A stretch of DNA of 33,799 nt from an uncultured Lachnospiraceae bacterium (lineage in GTDB: Bacteria > Bacillota > Clostridia > Lachnospirales > Lachnospiraceae), in the NCBI GenBank assembly GCA_910588845.1, contig CAJURU010000031.1, positions 1 to 33,799 of the forward strand. Direction: 5' to 3'. The notes under the pieces are model-generated. The model was not told where the DNA came from. It was given only the letters and a program-made list of their open reading frames with translations, and made no database searches. How positions within the stretch are numbered: position 1 is the stretch's first letter; every line of letters begins with the position of its first letter. The translations under genes and the position numbers were made by a program. Positions 8,533 through 16,476 of this stretch are shown here, piece by piece.

Positions 8533-9195
8533 ATGTCAACTTTAACTTTGGAAAATGTAACGTATAAATACAAGAATGCACAGAGGGCTGCGGTTTCGGA
8601 AATCTCCCATGTATTTGAGGAGGGGAAAGTTTATGCGATCGTAGGGCCTTCCGGCTCCGGGAAATCCACATTGCTTTCCCTGTTGGCGGGGCTTGACCTG
8701 CCAACGGAGGGGGAGGTTTCCTTTGACGGCGACAGTTTGGCAGGGCTCAATCTTGACCGTTACCGCCGCGAGAGTATTTCCATGATATTCCAGGCGTTTC
8801 ACCTCTTTCCACTGATGACGGTAATGGAAAACGTCTGCTTTCCTATGGAATTATGCGGGGTAAACCCCAAAGACGCAAAGCCCCGGGCGGCGGCGCTGCT
8901 TGAGGGCGTAGGAATCACGAAAGAGCAGATGGGCAGGTTTCCTTCTAAGTTGTCGGGTGGTGAGCGGCAGCGCGTGGCGATTGCCAGGAGCCTTGCCTCC
9001 AATGCGAAAATTATACTTGGCGATGAGCCTACCGGGAACCTGGACGGTGCGAATACGCAGAACATCATTGATATTCTGTGCAGCCTTGCGCACGACAAAG
9101 GGTACTGTGTTATTATTGTTACGCATGATATGGAAGTCGCAGAAGCGGCAGACGAGGCCTTGAGAATGCGGGATGGGCAATTAAGGGCTGTATGA
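8533..9195 (+). CDS. ABC transporter ATP-binding protein (MacB/LolD class)
   Basis: This 220-residue ATPase has every expected motif: Walker A GPSGSGKST at residues 38-46, a Q-loop in IFQAFH, the signature LSGGERQ, Walker B IILGDEP with a glycine where alanine is usual, the D-loop GNLDG and the switch histidine in VTHD. Length and motif spelling fit the MacB/LolD/BceA class that works with FtsX-type permeases. The partners are the permeases at 4561-7611 and 7776-8528. Its ribosome binding site (AAAGGAG) overlaps the end of the mini-permease gene, which indicates one operon. A strong terminator lies about 110 bases after the stop. Confidence 0.93.
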   Translation: MSTLTLENVTYKYKNAQRAAVSEISHVFEEGKVYAIVGPSGSGKSTLLSLLAGLDLPTEGEVSFDGDSLAGLNLDRYRRESISMIFQAFHLFPLMTVMENVCFPMELCGVNPKDAKPRAAALLEGVGITKEQMGRFPSKLSGGERQRVAIARSLASNAKIILGDEPTGNLDGANTQNIIDILCSLAHDKGYCVIIVTHDMEVAEAADEALRMRDGQLRAV

Positions 9196-9304
9196 TGGTG
9201 TTATTCTCACAAAGAATTTATTTACAGGGCGCTTTCGCCATGCAGCCGCGTTGAGGCGGATATTTGGCGAGGGCAGTCCCGGTGAGGGAAAAATATATTT
9301 TTTT

Positions 9305-9351
9305 AGGATACTTCAATAATCATGTAATGGTTTGAGGAGTATCCTTTTTTT
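9305..9351 (+). terminator. Rho-independent terminator
   Basis: AGGATACTTCAA (9305-9316) pairs with TTGAGGAGTATCCT (9332-9345, with two unpaired G) and is followed by seven T. It ends the RiPP/transporter transcript before the two-component genes. Confidence 0.88.
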
Positions 9352-9403
9352 AATAGCGGAAAGGAACTTCACATCCAAAAAACGCCCGTCCACACCATTT
9401 TCC

Positions 9404-9442
9404 TGACGAATACATGACGGAAATCCGATAAATAATTATAAT
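9404..9442 (+). promoter_or_regulatory. Promoter of the LytTR regulator with TGACG direct repeat
   Basis: A perfect -10 TATAAT (9437-9442) is preceded at 16 bases by TGACGG (9415-9420), a weak -35 match. A direct repeat TGACGAAT / TGACGGAAAT starts at 9404 and 9415, 11 bases apart, over and upstream of the -35. Phase and position suit an activator site, possibly autoregulation by the LytTR protein, which is an inference. Confidence 0.6.
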
Positions 9443-9451
9443 GTGTTTTTC

Positions 9452-9457
9452 AGGAGG
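9452..9457 (+). promoter_or_regulatory. RBS deciding a GTG start at 9465
   Basis: AGGAGG lies seven bases before GTG 9465. The upstream in-frame ATG at 9441 overlaps the -10 box and cannot be in the mRNA, so GTG is the start. Confidence 0.75.
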
Positions 9458-9464
9458 TGGGAGC

Positions 9465-10184
9465 GTGCAGATTGGCATATGTGACGACCAGAAAGAAATC
9501 CGGGAATTAATGATAGGAAGAGTAAAGAAATTCTATCCGGCAGGAGACGTTGTATCTTACGAATCAGGCCAGCAGGTCTTGGATGCGCTGTGCCCTCCCG
9601 ATATCTTGTTCCTTGATATCCAGATGCCAAAGATAGATGGAATGGAGACGGCGAGGCGGCTCCGCAGACGCAACCGGCAAATGATAATTATATTTGTGAC
9701 AGTAATGGAAGATTATGTGTTTCAATCCTTTGACGTCGGAGCGTTTCATTTTTTAGTCAAGCCGATTGAGGACAAGAAATTTGCAGAGGTTTTATATAAC
9801 GCTGTCAGGCAGTTCCAGGACAGAACAAAGGATTGTGCAGATACTGAGAGGGAAAAACCAAGTCTGCTGGTGACGGCGAAGGGTAAGCACATTACGGTCC
9901 GTCTGGAGGACATAGTATATGCGGAGGTGTTTAATCGCAAGATTATCATTCATACTATGGAGGAAGATATTGAATATTATGGCAGGATGAAAGAGTTGCA
10001 GAAAGAAGCGGGGCACGATTTTTACCGTCCCCATAGGGCATATCTTGTTAATTTTAATTATATTGAGAAATACGATGCTTCCACTATTTATTTCAAAAAA
10101 GGCCATGCACTAATGGCAAAGCAGAATTATCAGGAGTTTGTCAAATGTTATCTAAGGTTCAATCAGAGGAAGGGAAAAGAATAG
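9465..10184 (+). CDS. LytTR-family response regulator (AgrA/VirR-like)
   Basis: The 239-residue protein begins MQIGICDDQKEIREL, a receiver domain with acidic pair D7/D8, phospho-acceptor Asp near residue 51 (FLDIQMPKIDG) and conserved Lys in FLVKP. From about residue 130 a LytTR DNA-binding domain follows (IVYAEVFNRKIIIHT, then FYRPHRAYLVNFNYIEKYD). LytTR regulators bind pairs of short direct repeats and usually answer to GHKL kinases, and one is encoded next. It has its own promoter after the terminator of the transporter block. Targets may include the upstream RiPP/transporter genes, but no confident LytTR box was found there. Confidence 0.92.
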   Translation: MQIGICDDQKEIRELMIGRVKKFYPAGDVVSYESGQQVLDALCPPDILFLDIQMPKIDGMETARRLRRRNRQMIIIFVTVMEDYVFQSFDVGAFHFLVKPIEDKKFAEVLYNAVRQFQDRTKDCADTEREKPSLLVTAKGKHITVRLEDIVYAEVFNRKIIIHTMEEDIEYYGRMKELQKEAGHDFYRPHRAYLVNFNYIEKYDASTIYFKKGHALMAKQNYQEFVKCYLRFNQRKGKE

Positions 10185-10227
10185 GAAGAACTACAAGTTA
10201 AGGATTTACGCGAGGAAGAGAGCTGGG

Positions 10228-11655
10228 GTGAAAATGTTTTGGGATGCAATTCGTGAAAGTAATTTCATATCTTTTTTAACTTCGCTTGCAGAGATGTTTA
10301 TCAGAAGCTTCTGTTTTTGCCAATTGGTAAAACCGTTTATAGCATCGGAAGTTACGTCAGACAGTGCGTCCGCATCCAAGGGAATGGAGCGCATTCTCAA
10401 AAAAAAGAAGAAGGGGGCGTCTTATGCGGCGGCAGTATATTTCTCGACAATGCTGCTCATTTATATGATACCGTTGTACGATGCTTATGCGATGTTTGCC
10501 ATCGGAATTTTGGCAGCGTTTTCTGCTCTTTGCCTTGTGGATCGCAGAAATTACAGGCAGAAATTTTTTCTGGTGGCGACATTTTTTTCTTTCAATTGGT
10601 TTGCGGCGGCTATGGCGGACATCCTTTATGACGACCTTTATGAGTTTGCGGGGAATACACAATTTATGCGCAGTCATTCCCATCTGTGGTTGGCGCTGTA
10701 TGCCGCGGTACGCGTATTTTATCTGGTTGTGGAATTTGCGCTTACTGCCATTGGCATATGGTTCATTTTGAAGGTATATGCCAATAAACATGCAGAGATG
10801 GAGACAAGGGAGCTTATTATGTTGTCGCTTCCATCGTTTATGGGAATGGTCGGCTTTGAGATTGTGCGTTATTACCGTACCTTTTATATTTTGAAGACTG
10901 AGAAAATTAAGAATGATTATGATGCTCTTGCCTTGTTGTTTTATGCCGTAGCGATTATCACGGTCATGGTGGTGATTGTATTGTATCAGCAGATTAAGCG
11001 CAAGCAGGAAGAGAATTTACAATCTGAGCTTTTGCAGACGCAGATTGATAGTATCCAGCGTCATATGGCACAGGTGGAGGAACTTTATCAAGATATCCGC
11101 AGCGCCAGACATGACATGACGAACCATGTCCTTACGTTGGAAAGCCTTTATGCCGGGAATCAGACAGCGGAGGCAAAGAGCTACGGCGACGCTTTGAAAA
11201 CAAAACTTGCCGCAATGACAGGAGAAATAAAAAGCGGCAATCCTGTGACGGATGTGATTTTACAAGAGCGAAAGAAGGAAGCCCAGAAAAAGAGGATTTC
11301 TTTTTACCAGGAATTTCATTACCCCGCCGACACGGGCGTCAATGCGTTTGACGTCAGTGTGATTTTACACAATGCGTTACAGAATGCCATAGAGAATACG
11401 GCGAAAGATGGACAGATTACCGTAGTCTCTTATCGCAGGAAAAATGCCTATATGATAGAAGTCAGCAATACGTTTACGGGAGAGCTGCATTGGGATGCGC
11501 AAAGCGGGCTGCCGCTGACCACCAAAACAGATAAGGACGGTCATGGATATGGCTTGTCTAATATCCGCAGGGTGGCAAGGAAATATGCGGGCGACATAGA
11601 TGTTGAGCGAAAAGAGGGAGAGTTCCGGCTCTGTGTGATGTTGATGATGGGATAG
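10228..11655 (+). CDS. GHKL sensor histidine kinase (AgrC-like)
   Basis: This 475-residue membrane kinase has about six hydrophobic segments between residues 70 and 260 (for example YAAAVYFSTMLLIYMIPL and AIITVMVVIVLYQQI). A coiled linker and the H-box RHDMTNHVLTLESLY follow. The C-terminal ATPase has NALQNAIENTAKDG as the N-box and GHGYGLSNIRRVA as the G-box, the GHKL pattern seen in AgrC-type peptide-sensing kinases. It probably phosphorylates the LytTR regulator encoded 44 bases upstream. The start is GTG 10228 or ATG 10234, which are not easily told apart. The closeness to a peptide biosynthesis and export locus makes peptide sensing plausible but unproven. Confidence 0.9.
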   Translation: MKMFWDAIRESNFISFLTSLAEMFIRSFCFCQLVKPFIASEVTSDSASASKGMERILKKKKKGASYAAAVYFSTMLLIYMIPLYDAYAMFAIGILAAFSALCLVDRRNYRQKFFLVATFFSFNWFAAAMADILYDDLYEFAGNTQFMRSHSHLWLALYAAVRVFYLVVEFALTAIGIWFILKVYANKHAEMETRELIMLSLPSFMGMVGFEIVRYYRTFYILKTEKIKNDYDALALLFYAVAIITVMVVIVLYQQIKRKQEENLQSELLQTQIDSIQRHMAQVEELYQDIRSARHDMTNHVLTLESLYAGNQTAEAKSYGDALKTKLAAMTGEIKSGNPVTDVILQERKKEAQKKRISFYQEFHYPADTGVNAFDVSVILHNALQNAIENTAKDGQITVVSYRRKNAYMIEVSNTFTGELHWDAQSGLPLTTKTDKDGHGYGLSNIRRVARKYAGDIDVERKEGEFRLCVMLMMG

Positions 11656-11742
11656 GGAAAAGAATTTAGATAGGAACAAACATTAATAAAATCCCCTTTC
11701 TATCCGATATACATGGAAAGAGCAGCAGAAGGAGGATGCAAA

Positions 11743-12141
11743 ATGGATAAGGAGACTTCACCAAGCCAAAGCGAATGGCTGGTAATGGAAGTGTTGTGGG
11801 CAAGCGACACCTCACTGACGGCCAGAGAGGTGATTGAAAAAATGAAAGATAATGCCGACATGTCGCCGCGCATGGTGCGTGTCCTGTTAAATCGTTTATG
11901 GCAGAAGGGCGTCTTGAGCTACACCGTAGATGCGCACGATTCCCGGGTGTATCATTATTCTGTTGTCAAATCTAAAGAGGAATGCCAGCGGGAGAAGAGC
12001 CAGAAGTTTGTGGACAGCTATTTTGCAGGCAGCCGCAAAAATGCCATGGCTGCTTTATTGCAGAGTGCAAAACTGACCGAAGAGCAGTTCCGGGAGCTGG
12101 AGGATATGTTAGAGCAGTGTAAGGATAAGGGCAAGGCATGA
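11743..12141 (+). CDS. BlaI/MecI-family repressor
   Basis: The 132-residue protein has the penicillinase-repressor fold: SQSEWLVMEVLWASDTSLTAREVIEKM, a winged helix with RMVRVLLNRLWQKGVLSY as recognition region, then a helical dimerisation tail. ATG 11743 follows AAGGAGG at 11729-11735 and is preferred over 11713. The gene overlaps the following M56 protease gene by ATGA, the classical BlaI-BlaR1 arrangement, in which the membrane protease causes cleavage of the repressor. No clear BlaI operator palindrome (TACA...TGTA) was found nearby, so the regulated genes are unknown. Confidence 0.92.
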   Translation: MDKETSPSQSEWLVMEVLWASDTSLTAREVIEKMKDNADMSPRMVRVLLNRLWQKGVLSYTVDAHDSRVYHYSVVKSKEECQREKSQKFVDSYFAGSRKNAMAALLQSAKLTEEQFRELEDMLEQCKDKGKA

Positions 12142-13499
12142 TGGCACAGGAGTTTATCTGTAAGGGTATGCAGCTTTTACAAATTGGCGCAGGCTATTAT
12201 GGAATGCAGCTCATGCGGTGCGCCCTCGTTTCTCTGGGAGTATTCGTGCTTGTCTGGTCTTTGCGCAAGACTTTTTGCAAGAATCATGTGTTCCTCAAAG
12301 GCGCGTTGTGGAGCTTGTTTCTTCCCGTCCTGTTTGTGGGCAAGATGAAATTCTTTTATGAGCATATGGTTGGCGTCATGCTGTTTACCTGGCTGCCGCA
12401 AACTTTTCTAAATCATATATGGATATACGGACTGTATTTTCTCGGTGTGTTTGTATCTATGGCGCTGTTATTTACAAGAAGAAGAAAACTTCAAAAAATG
12501 GTTGCCAACATGGAAAAAAGAACCGTGCGCTCTTCCCTGCATCCCGGCAGCCCCAAGCTATTTCAAGGATGCGCGGCTGTGTACGTTACAAAGACTCCTG
12601 TCACACCATTTTCCATAGGATTGTTCAGACCTAAAATTGTCGTGCCACAGGTTATTTTGGAGGAATATGACGAGGAAGAAATACAAATAATACTTCTCCA
12701 TGAACAGGTGCATATCTGGCGGGGACATTTATGGATTCATTTTTTGTGGGATCTATTGCGTGCATTTTTGTGGGTGAATCCATTGCTTCATCTTGGCACA
12801 AAATTTTTGCGCGAGGATATGGAAGAAGTTTGCGACCGGGTGACGATTCAAAGAAGCGGGCGGACGTCATACGCATATGGGCGATTGCTGATAAAGAGTA
12901 TGAGGTTTTTGCAGGCAGAGAAGGAAGCGTTCAATATGTATGCTGCTTTTATGGGCAACGAGGAATATCAGGATATCCGCCGGAGAATGACGCAAATTGC
13001 CAGGTACAAACCTTATAAGCGAATAGCTTTGACGAGTATGCTGTTTGCCGTTTTTTTAGGCGTCGCAGGTATGGTCCTGGGCATAGAAAATGTTTCCTTT
13101 GACAGATGTAATGAGAATGACAGCATGTTAGTATATGCGTTTGATGTAGAGAGCAATCAATCGCGGCTGCTTGCGCAGGATGATAACGTAGACAAAGAGG
13201 CGTTTCGTACTAATGGCCTGCACAAGATGACTTCCTACGATAAGAGCCTGCATAAGATGATTTCCTACGATGACAGCTACGTTTATGTGAAGCGGGAGGC
13301 TTTTGAAGATTTCTTGCATAAGAAGAATGCTTTTGGAGAGATTTTTATTGTCTTTGGCGGGTTTTATAAACTGCCCGGTTTTGTGGGGCGTGGATATTCC
13401 TGTTGTTATGAAGCAGGTTCAGAGGAAGAGGTAGTCAGGATTTCTTATGACAGACAGGCGGATGATAACTGGATGCTGACTTTGATAAAGATGATGTAA
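12138..13499 (+). CDS. BlaR1/MecR1-type M56 membrane metalloprotease
   Basis: This 453-residue protein has N-terminal membrane segments (residues about 27-45, 55-75 and 92-112) and the M56 zinc motif in ILLHEQVHIWRGH (HExxH). A further helix with EDMEEVCDRVTI supplies the third ligand region, and a membrane segment (ALTSMLFAVFLGVAGMVLGI) lies near residue 300. The external C-terminus is only about 140 residues and lacks the penicillin-binding SxxK/SxN/KTG domain of BlaR1, so it likely senses something other than beta-lactam. It overlaps the BlaI-type gene. A 10-residue duplication (LHKMTSYDKS / LHKMISYDDS) sits in the external part. Confidence 0.87.
   Translation: MMAQEFICKGMQLLQIGAGYYGMQLMRCALVSLGVFVLVWSLRKTFCKNHVFLKGALWSLFLPVLFVGKMKFFYEHMVGVMLFTWLPQTFLNHIWIYGLYFLGVFVSMALLFTRRRKLQKMVANMEKRTVRSSLHPGSPKLFQGCAAVYVTKTPVTPFSIGLFRPKIVVPQVILEEYDEEEIQIILLHEQVHIWRGHLWIHFLWDLLRAFLWVNPLLHLGTKFLREDMEEVCDRVTIQRSGRTSYAYGRLLIKSMRFLQAEKEAFNMYAAFMGNEEYQDIRRRMTQIARYKPYKRIALTSMLFAVFLGVAGMVLGIENVSFDRCNENDSMLVYAFDVESNQSRLLAQDDNVDKEAFRTNGLHKMTSYDKSLHKMISYDDSYVYVKREAFEDFLHKKNAFGEIFIVFGGFYKLPGFVGRGYSCCYEAGSEEEVVRISYDRQADDNWMLTLIKMM
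13217..13276 (+). repeat. 30-bp tandem duplication inside the M56 sensor gene
   Basis: Two 30-base units starting at 13217 and 13247 differ at only a few bases and encode LHKMTSYDKS and LHKMISYDDS. The duplication preserves the frame and lies in the predicted extracellular sensor part. Confidence 0.8.
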
Positions 13500-13587
13500 A
13501 GAGCAATTACAGGACGATTATTTGGCTAAACAGATTGCCAATCAGAAATGGATTTCAATCATAAATGATATCAAGGAGGATAAGAGT

Positions 13588-14238
13588 ATGGGCATGGAGA
13601 TTACAAACAATTATATTTACAATACCATACAGGATATGAAGAAAAGCCATGCGGCAGAAAGCGCACAGAAAGAAGTAGAACAGGCGGCGCAGGAATCTGC
13701 AAACAGCGGGGCAAATAAAGCGCATAAATCAGATGTGGCCGTCATTTACACCAATAGCTTACAGAATAGAAAACAGGGCCTTGCAGATTACGTACGCGAA
13801 TTGGCAAAGCTTGCCCCGAGCGTGGATGTGAAGGCCGGTTCTACGTTTTCTTCCGCCAGAAGCGGTAAAACGCTGACGCTTAGTTACAGCATTTTGAATA
13901 AAATGCGCAACGATCCGCAGACGGAAAAAGACATGAAGGATATGATAAAGGGCGTGGAATTTATCACCAAATTTATGGACGGAATTTACAAAGCCAGCGG
14001 CAAGACGCTTGTGTACCAGAACAGTTTTATCGACCAGGACGGCAAGTATCGTTGTTGTTCCCGTGTGGTAGATAAAAGAAGCCTTACCATGAGCAGCAAA
14101 CTTCGGCAGGCGCGCAAGAAAAATGCGCAGAAACTGATTGACAAGTCCCGGCAAAATGCGCAGAAAAAGAGAAAAGAATTACAGAAGAAATCAGCGCTCA
14201 AGAGAACGGGGACGAGGAGGGTGGATATAAAATTGTGA
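13588..14238 (+). CDS. Small basic protein of unknown function (DUF6033-like?)
   Basis: The 216-residue protein starts at ATG 13588, preceded by AAGGAGGA (13573-13580); the frame is open from 13522 but without a ribosome site. It has no signal peptide or membrane segment. It begins MGMEITNNYIYNTI, has a central segment LADYVRELAKLAPSVDVKAG and TLSYSILNKMRNDPQTEKDM, and ends in a very Lys/Arg-rich tail. The N-terminal Asn/Tyr start, the ADYVRELAKL block and the later LSYSILNKMRNDPQ block remind me of DUF6033 proteins of Lachnospiraceae, but I cannot confirm this. The function is unknown. It is convergent with the kinase gene at 14250, leaving 11 bases between stops. Confidence 0.72.
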   Translation: MGMEITNNYIYNTIQDMKKSHAAESAQKEVEQAAQESANSGANKAHKSDVAVIYTNSLQNRKQGLADYVRELAKLAPSVDVKAGSTFSSARSGKTLTLSYSILNKMRNDPQTEKDMKDMIKGVEFITKFMDGIYKASGKTLVYQNSFIDQDGKYRCCSRVVDKRSLTMSSKLRQARKKNAQKLIDKSRQNAQKKRKELQKKSALKRTGTRRVDIKL

Positions 14239-14249
14239 TGGGTACGAAT

Positions 14250-15557
14250 TCATAGTCGCTGTGGCAGGCGGATGGTGAAAGTGCTGCCTCCGCCCGTTGT
14301 GTCGCTGACGGAAATGCCGCCGCCATGCGTATGGCAGATTTCCCTGGCGATGGAGAGGCCGAGGCCGAAATGATCCTTTTGGCTGCGGGAGGAATCCGCC
14401 TGATAGAAGCGGTCAAATATTTTTTCCTTATCGGCGTCAGAAATGCCGATTCCAGTATCAATGACTTGCATATAACATTTCCGGTGCGAGCTGTAAATGT
14501 GTAAGGTGACCGTATGCCCGGGCGGAGTGTAAGTCAGGGCGTTATCCACAAGGATCGTTATCGCCTGCGCAATCCGCTGCTCGTCGCAGAGGCAGTCGTA
14601 GCTGCCATTTTCGGCTATTGACAAAGAAAGAGACACATTTTTATTTTGCGCTTCGTCGATGTATTTCTCATAGACGAATGTAAGCAAACTGGCAAGATTG
14701 ACAGGCGCGAAATGAAAACAGAACGCGGCGTTTTCTGCTTTGGCGAGATAGAGAAGGTCCTGGATCAGCCGTTCCATTCCTGATATTTCACGTTCTATCA
14801 GCACAAAAATGCGCGCGTTTTTTTCTGTGCCGCATCTCGTTTTCAGCATAGAGAGCCCGGTTTTTATGGTGGCTAAGGGAGAGCGCAGCTCATGTGAGGC
14901 AAAGGCTATGAAACGCCTTTGCTTTTCATCGTTTTGGACGACAGGTTTTAGCGCATGGGATGTAAAAATGCGCGCGAACAAGAATAAAAGCACGATAGAA
15001 AACAGCCAGATAGCAGCAAACAAGAGGCGTTGCCTCTTAACGTTATGGTAAAAGTTTTGCAGGTTGTAACAAAATAGATAACGAATCTGTTGCTCATCTT
15101 TTTGTAAGTCTGCCTGCATGACAAGGAATTTTTGTCCTTCGCTGGCGTATGCAAAATACTGCTGTACTGTGTCAGGTGTGTTCGCCTGTGCAGTCTGGGT
15201 AAAATGTTTATTTCCGCGGGATATTTGTTGATTCAAATAGTCTTGTATCATGCGGATAAAACCGCGGTCTTTTTCGGAAAGGATTAAGCCGGAGAGGGTG
15301 GCGGGCGCGCCGTTTACTTCAATGTAGAGGAGATGTTCGCCGCCCTCCATTTGTTGGCGATACCAGTTCATATCTATGTTCCCGGATAAATATAAGTCGG
15401 AGGAGATCGTATTTGTCTTGAGAAAAAATAATGCCTGTTCCTGTCCATACATATTTCGCTCGGAAACATGCAGGCAGCATAAGATAATGACGAGTACAAT
15501 CAGAGTTGTCGTCAGACAGCAAATGAAAGAAAGTTTGTTTTGCACTTTCTGAAACAT
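14250..15557 (-). CDS. Sensor histidine kinase (HisKA class)
   Basis: This roughly 435-residue kinase has a membrane segment near residues 12-33, an external domain of about 130 residues, a second segment (LLFAAIWLFSIVLLFLFARIF) and then HisKA with SHELRSPLATIKTGL as the H-box. The ATPase shows DNALTYTPPG (N-box), DTGIGISDADKEKIFDRFYQ (G1/F-box) and HFGLGLSIAREICHTHGG (G2). It is encoded just after the OmpR-type regulator in the same direction and should phosphorylate it. The start is placed at 15557 because GGAG stands six bases before that ATG. An ATG twelve bases further upstream (15569) is possible. The external domain shows no family I can name. Confidence 0.92.
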   Translation of the reverse strand: MFQKVQNKLSFICCLTTTLIVLVIILCCLHVSERNMYGQEQALFFLKTNTISSDLYLSGNIDMNWYRQQMEGGEHLLYIEVNGAPATLSGLILSEKDRGFIRMIQDYLNQQISRGNKHFTQTAQANTPDTVQQYFAYASEGQKFLVMQADLQKDEQQIRYLFCYNLQNFYHNVKRQRLLFAAIWLFSIVLLFLFARIFTSHALKPVVQNDEKQRRFIAFASHELRSPLATIKTGLSMLKTRCGTEKNARIFVLIEREISGMERLIQDLLYLAKAENAAFCFHFAPVNLASLLTFVYEKYIDEAQNKNVSLSLSIAENGSYDCLCDEQRIAQAITILVDNALTYTPPGHTVTLHIYSSHRKCYMQVIDTGIGISDADKEKIFDRFYQADSSRSQKDHFGLGLSIAREICHTHGGGISVSDTTGGGSTFTIRLPQRL

Positions 15558-15599
15558 AAGGTTCTCCATTCATCAGGCGGCGGTAAGAGCCTGCCAGCG

Positions 15600-16274
15600 T
15601 TATTTCAGCGTCAGGCAATAGCCCTGGCGGTGTACCGTTACAATGTGTACGTTTGTATCTAAGCCGTTTAATTTCTTGCGGATTAAGTAAATGTAGTTGT
15701 CCAGGTTTCCGTCTTCTATTTCCGTATGCGGCCCCCAGACATTGCCAATAATTTGCCGGCGTGAGAGGACCTGGTTTGGATTGCGCAGCAAATAAGAGAG
15801 AAGTTCGGCTTCTTTTTTGGGCAGCAGAACCGTGTTGTCCTTATGGATTATTTTAGATTCATTTTCTGCAAAACGAATGTCGCCGAAGGCAAGGTAAAAG
15901 GGGGCGGGACGATTTAGCGTCCTGCGCATAACACTGCGGATGCGCGCCAGAAGTTCGCCAATTTCAAAAGGCTTTACCAGGTAATCATCAGCGCCCAGGT
16001 CTAAGCCGTTGATTTTCTCCGCTGCGTCGCCGATGGCGGTGATGAATATCACAGGTGTGTCTACCTTACTGCGGCGTATACGCTTTAATAGTTCTTCTCC
16101 CGGCAATCCGGGCAGCATACGGTCTAACAAGATAAGATCATGCAGGTTTTGCAGCGCCAAGGTCAGCCCTTCCACACCATCGGGGCAGAGGTCGACGGCA
16201 AAGCCCTCTTCTTCTAATCCGTAGACGAGGAGTTCCGCCAGGCTGGAGTCGTCTTCGATAAGCAAAATTCTCAT
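15600..16274 (-). CDS. OmpR/PhoB-family response regulator
   Basis: The 224-residue protein starts MRILLIEDDSSLAELL, with a receiver domain (acidic E7/D8/D9, phospho-acceptor D51 in LLDRMLPGLPG, Lys in YLVKPFEIGELLARIR) followed by a winged-helix domain. In that domain VLSRRQIIGNVWG and NLDNYIYLIRKKL form the recognition region and VRRGYCL-like VHRQGYCLTLK closes it. The frame runs further upstream to 16394, but ATG 16274 with GGGAGG just before it is the start. It probably binds the repeated AGAGRACT boxes in the divergent spacer, controlling itself and the transporter operon. Confidence 0.95.
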   Translation of the reverse strand: MRILLIEDDSSLAELLVYGLEEEGFAVDLCPDGVEGLTLALQNLHDLILLDRMLPGLPGEELLKRIRRSKVDTPVIFITAIGDAAEKINGLDLGADDYLVKPFEIGELLARIRSVMRRTLNRPAPFYLAFGDIRFAENESKIIHKDNTVLLPKKEAELLSYLLRNPNQVLSRRQIIGNVWGPHTEIEDGNLDNYIYLIRKKLNGLDTNVHIVTVHRQGYCLTLK

Positions 16275-16299
16275 AATCAGCCTCCCAGGTTTTCTTCTT

Positions 16300-16331
16300 A
16301 GTATAACAAAAAAGTTCTCTAAAAGTCCTCT
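16300..16331 (-). promoter_or_regulatory. Regulator promoter with paired operator boxes
   Basis: On the minus strand AGAGGACT (16331-16324) and AGAGAACT (16320-16313) stand as direct repeats with a 3-base TTT spacer (11-bp period). A -10 TATACT (16305-16300) follows seven bases later. OmpR-type regulators bind such 11-bp-spaced direct repeats. The box pair covers the -35 region. Confidence 0.72.
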
Positions 16332-16401
16332 ATTTTTAATTGTTATTTTGTTTTTCCCTTGTATCATGTTTCTGGATGAATCACACTCAGACAATCATCT
16401 T

Positions 16402-16444
16402 AGAGAACTTTTAGAGGACTTTACAATTTATCATGTGATATGAT
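16402..16444 (+). promoter_or_regulatory. Transporter operon promoter with paired operator boxes
   Basis: AGAGAACT (16402-16409) and AGAGGACT (16413-16420) are direct repeats spaced by TTT, and a -10 TATGAT (16439-16444) lies 18 bases after the second box. There is no good -35 hexamer apart from the boxes, which suits a promoter that depends on an activator bound at the -35. Confidence 0.75.
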
Positions 16445-16476
16445 GGGAAACATACATAAGAAGGAGGAAGAGCATT

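Noticed and set aside
8126..8704. Long minus-strand frames over the permease 3' ends, repeated at 7209-7643
   Set aside because: Both copies carry the same antisense frame because the sense genes are duplicated. This reflects homology, not coding.
9196..9300. Small GC-rich inverted repeats after the ATPase gene as a riboswitch
   Set aside because: The stems are only four to five base pairs, there is no downstream gene within reach before the terminator and no known riboswitch core was recognised.
11660..11700. GATAGG ... CTATCC as a possible BlaI operator before the repressor gene
   Set aside because: The arms match only over five or six bases, are far apart and lack the TACA/TGTA core expected of BlaI sites.
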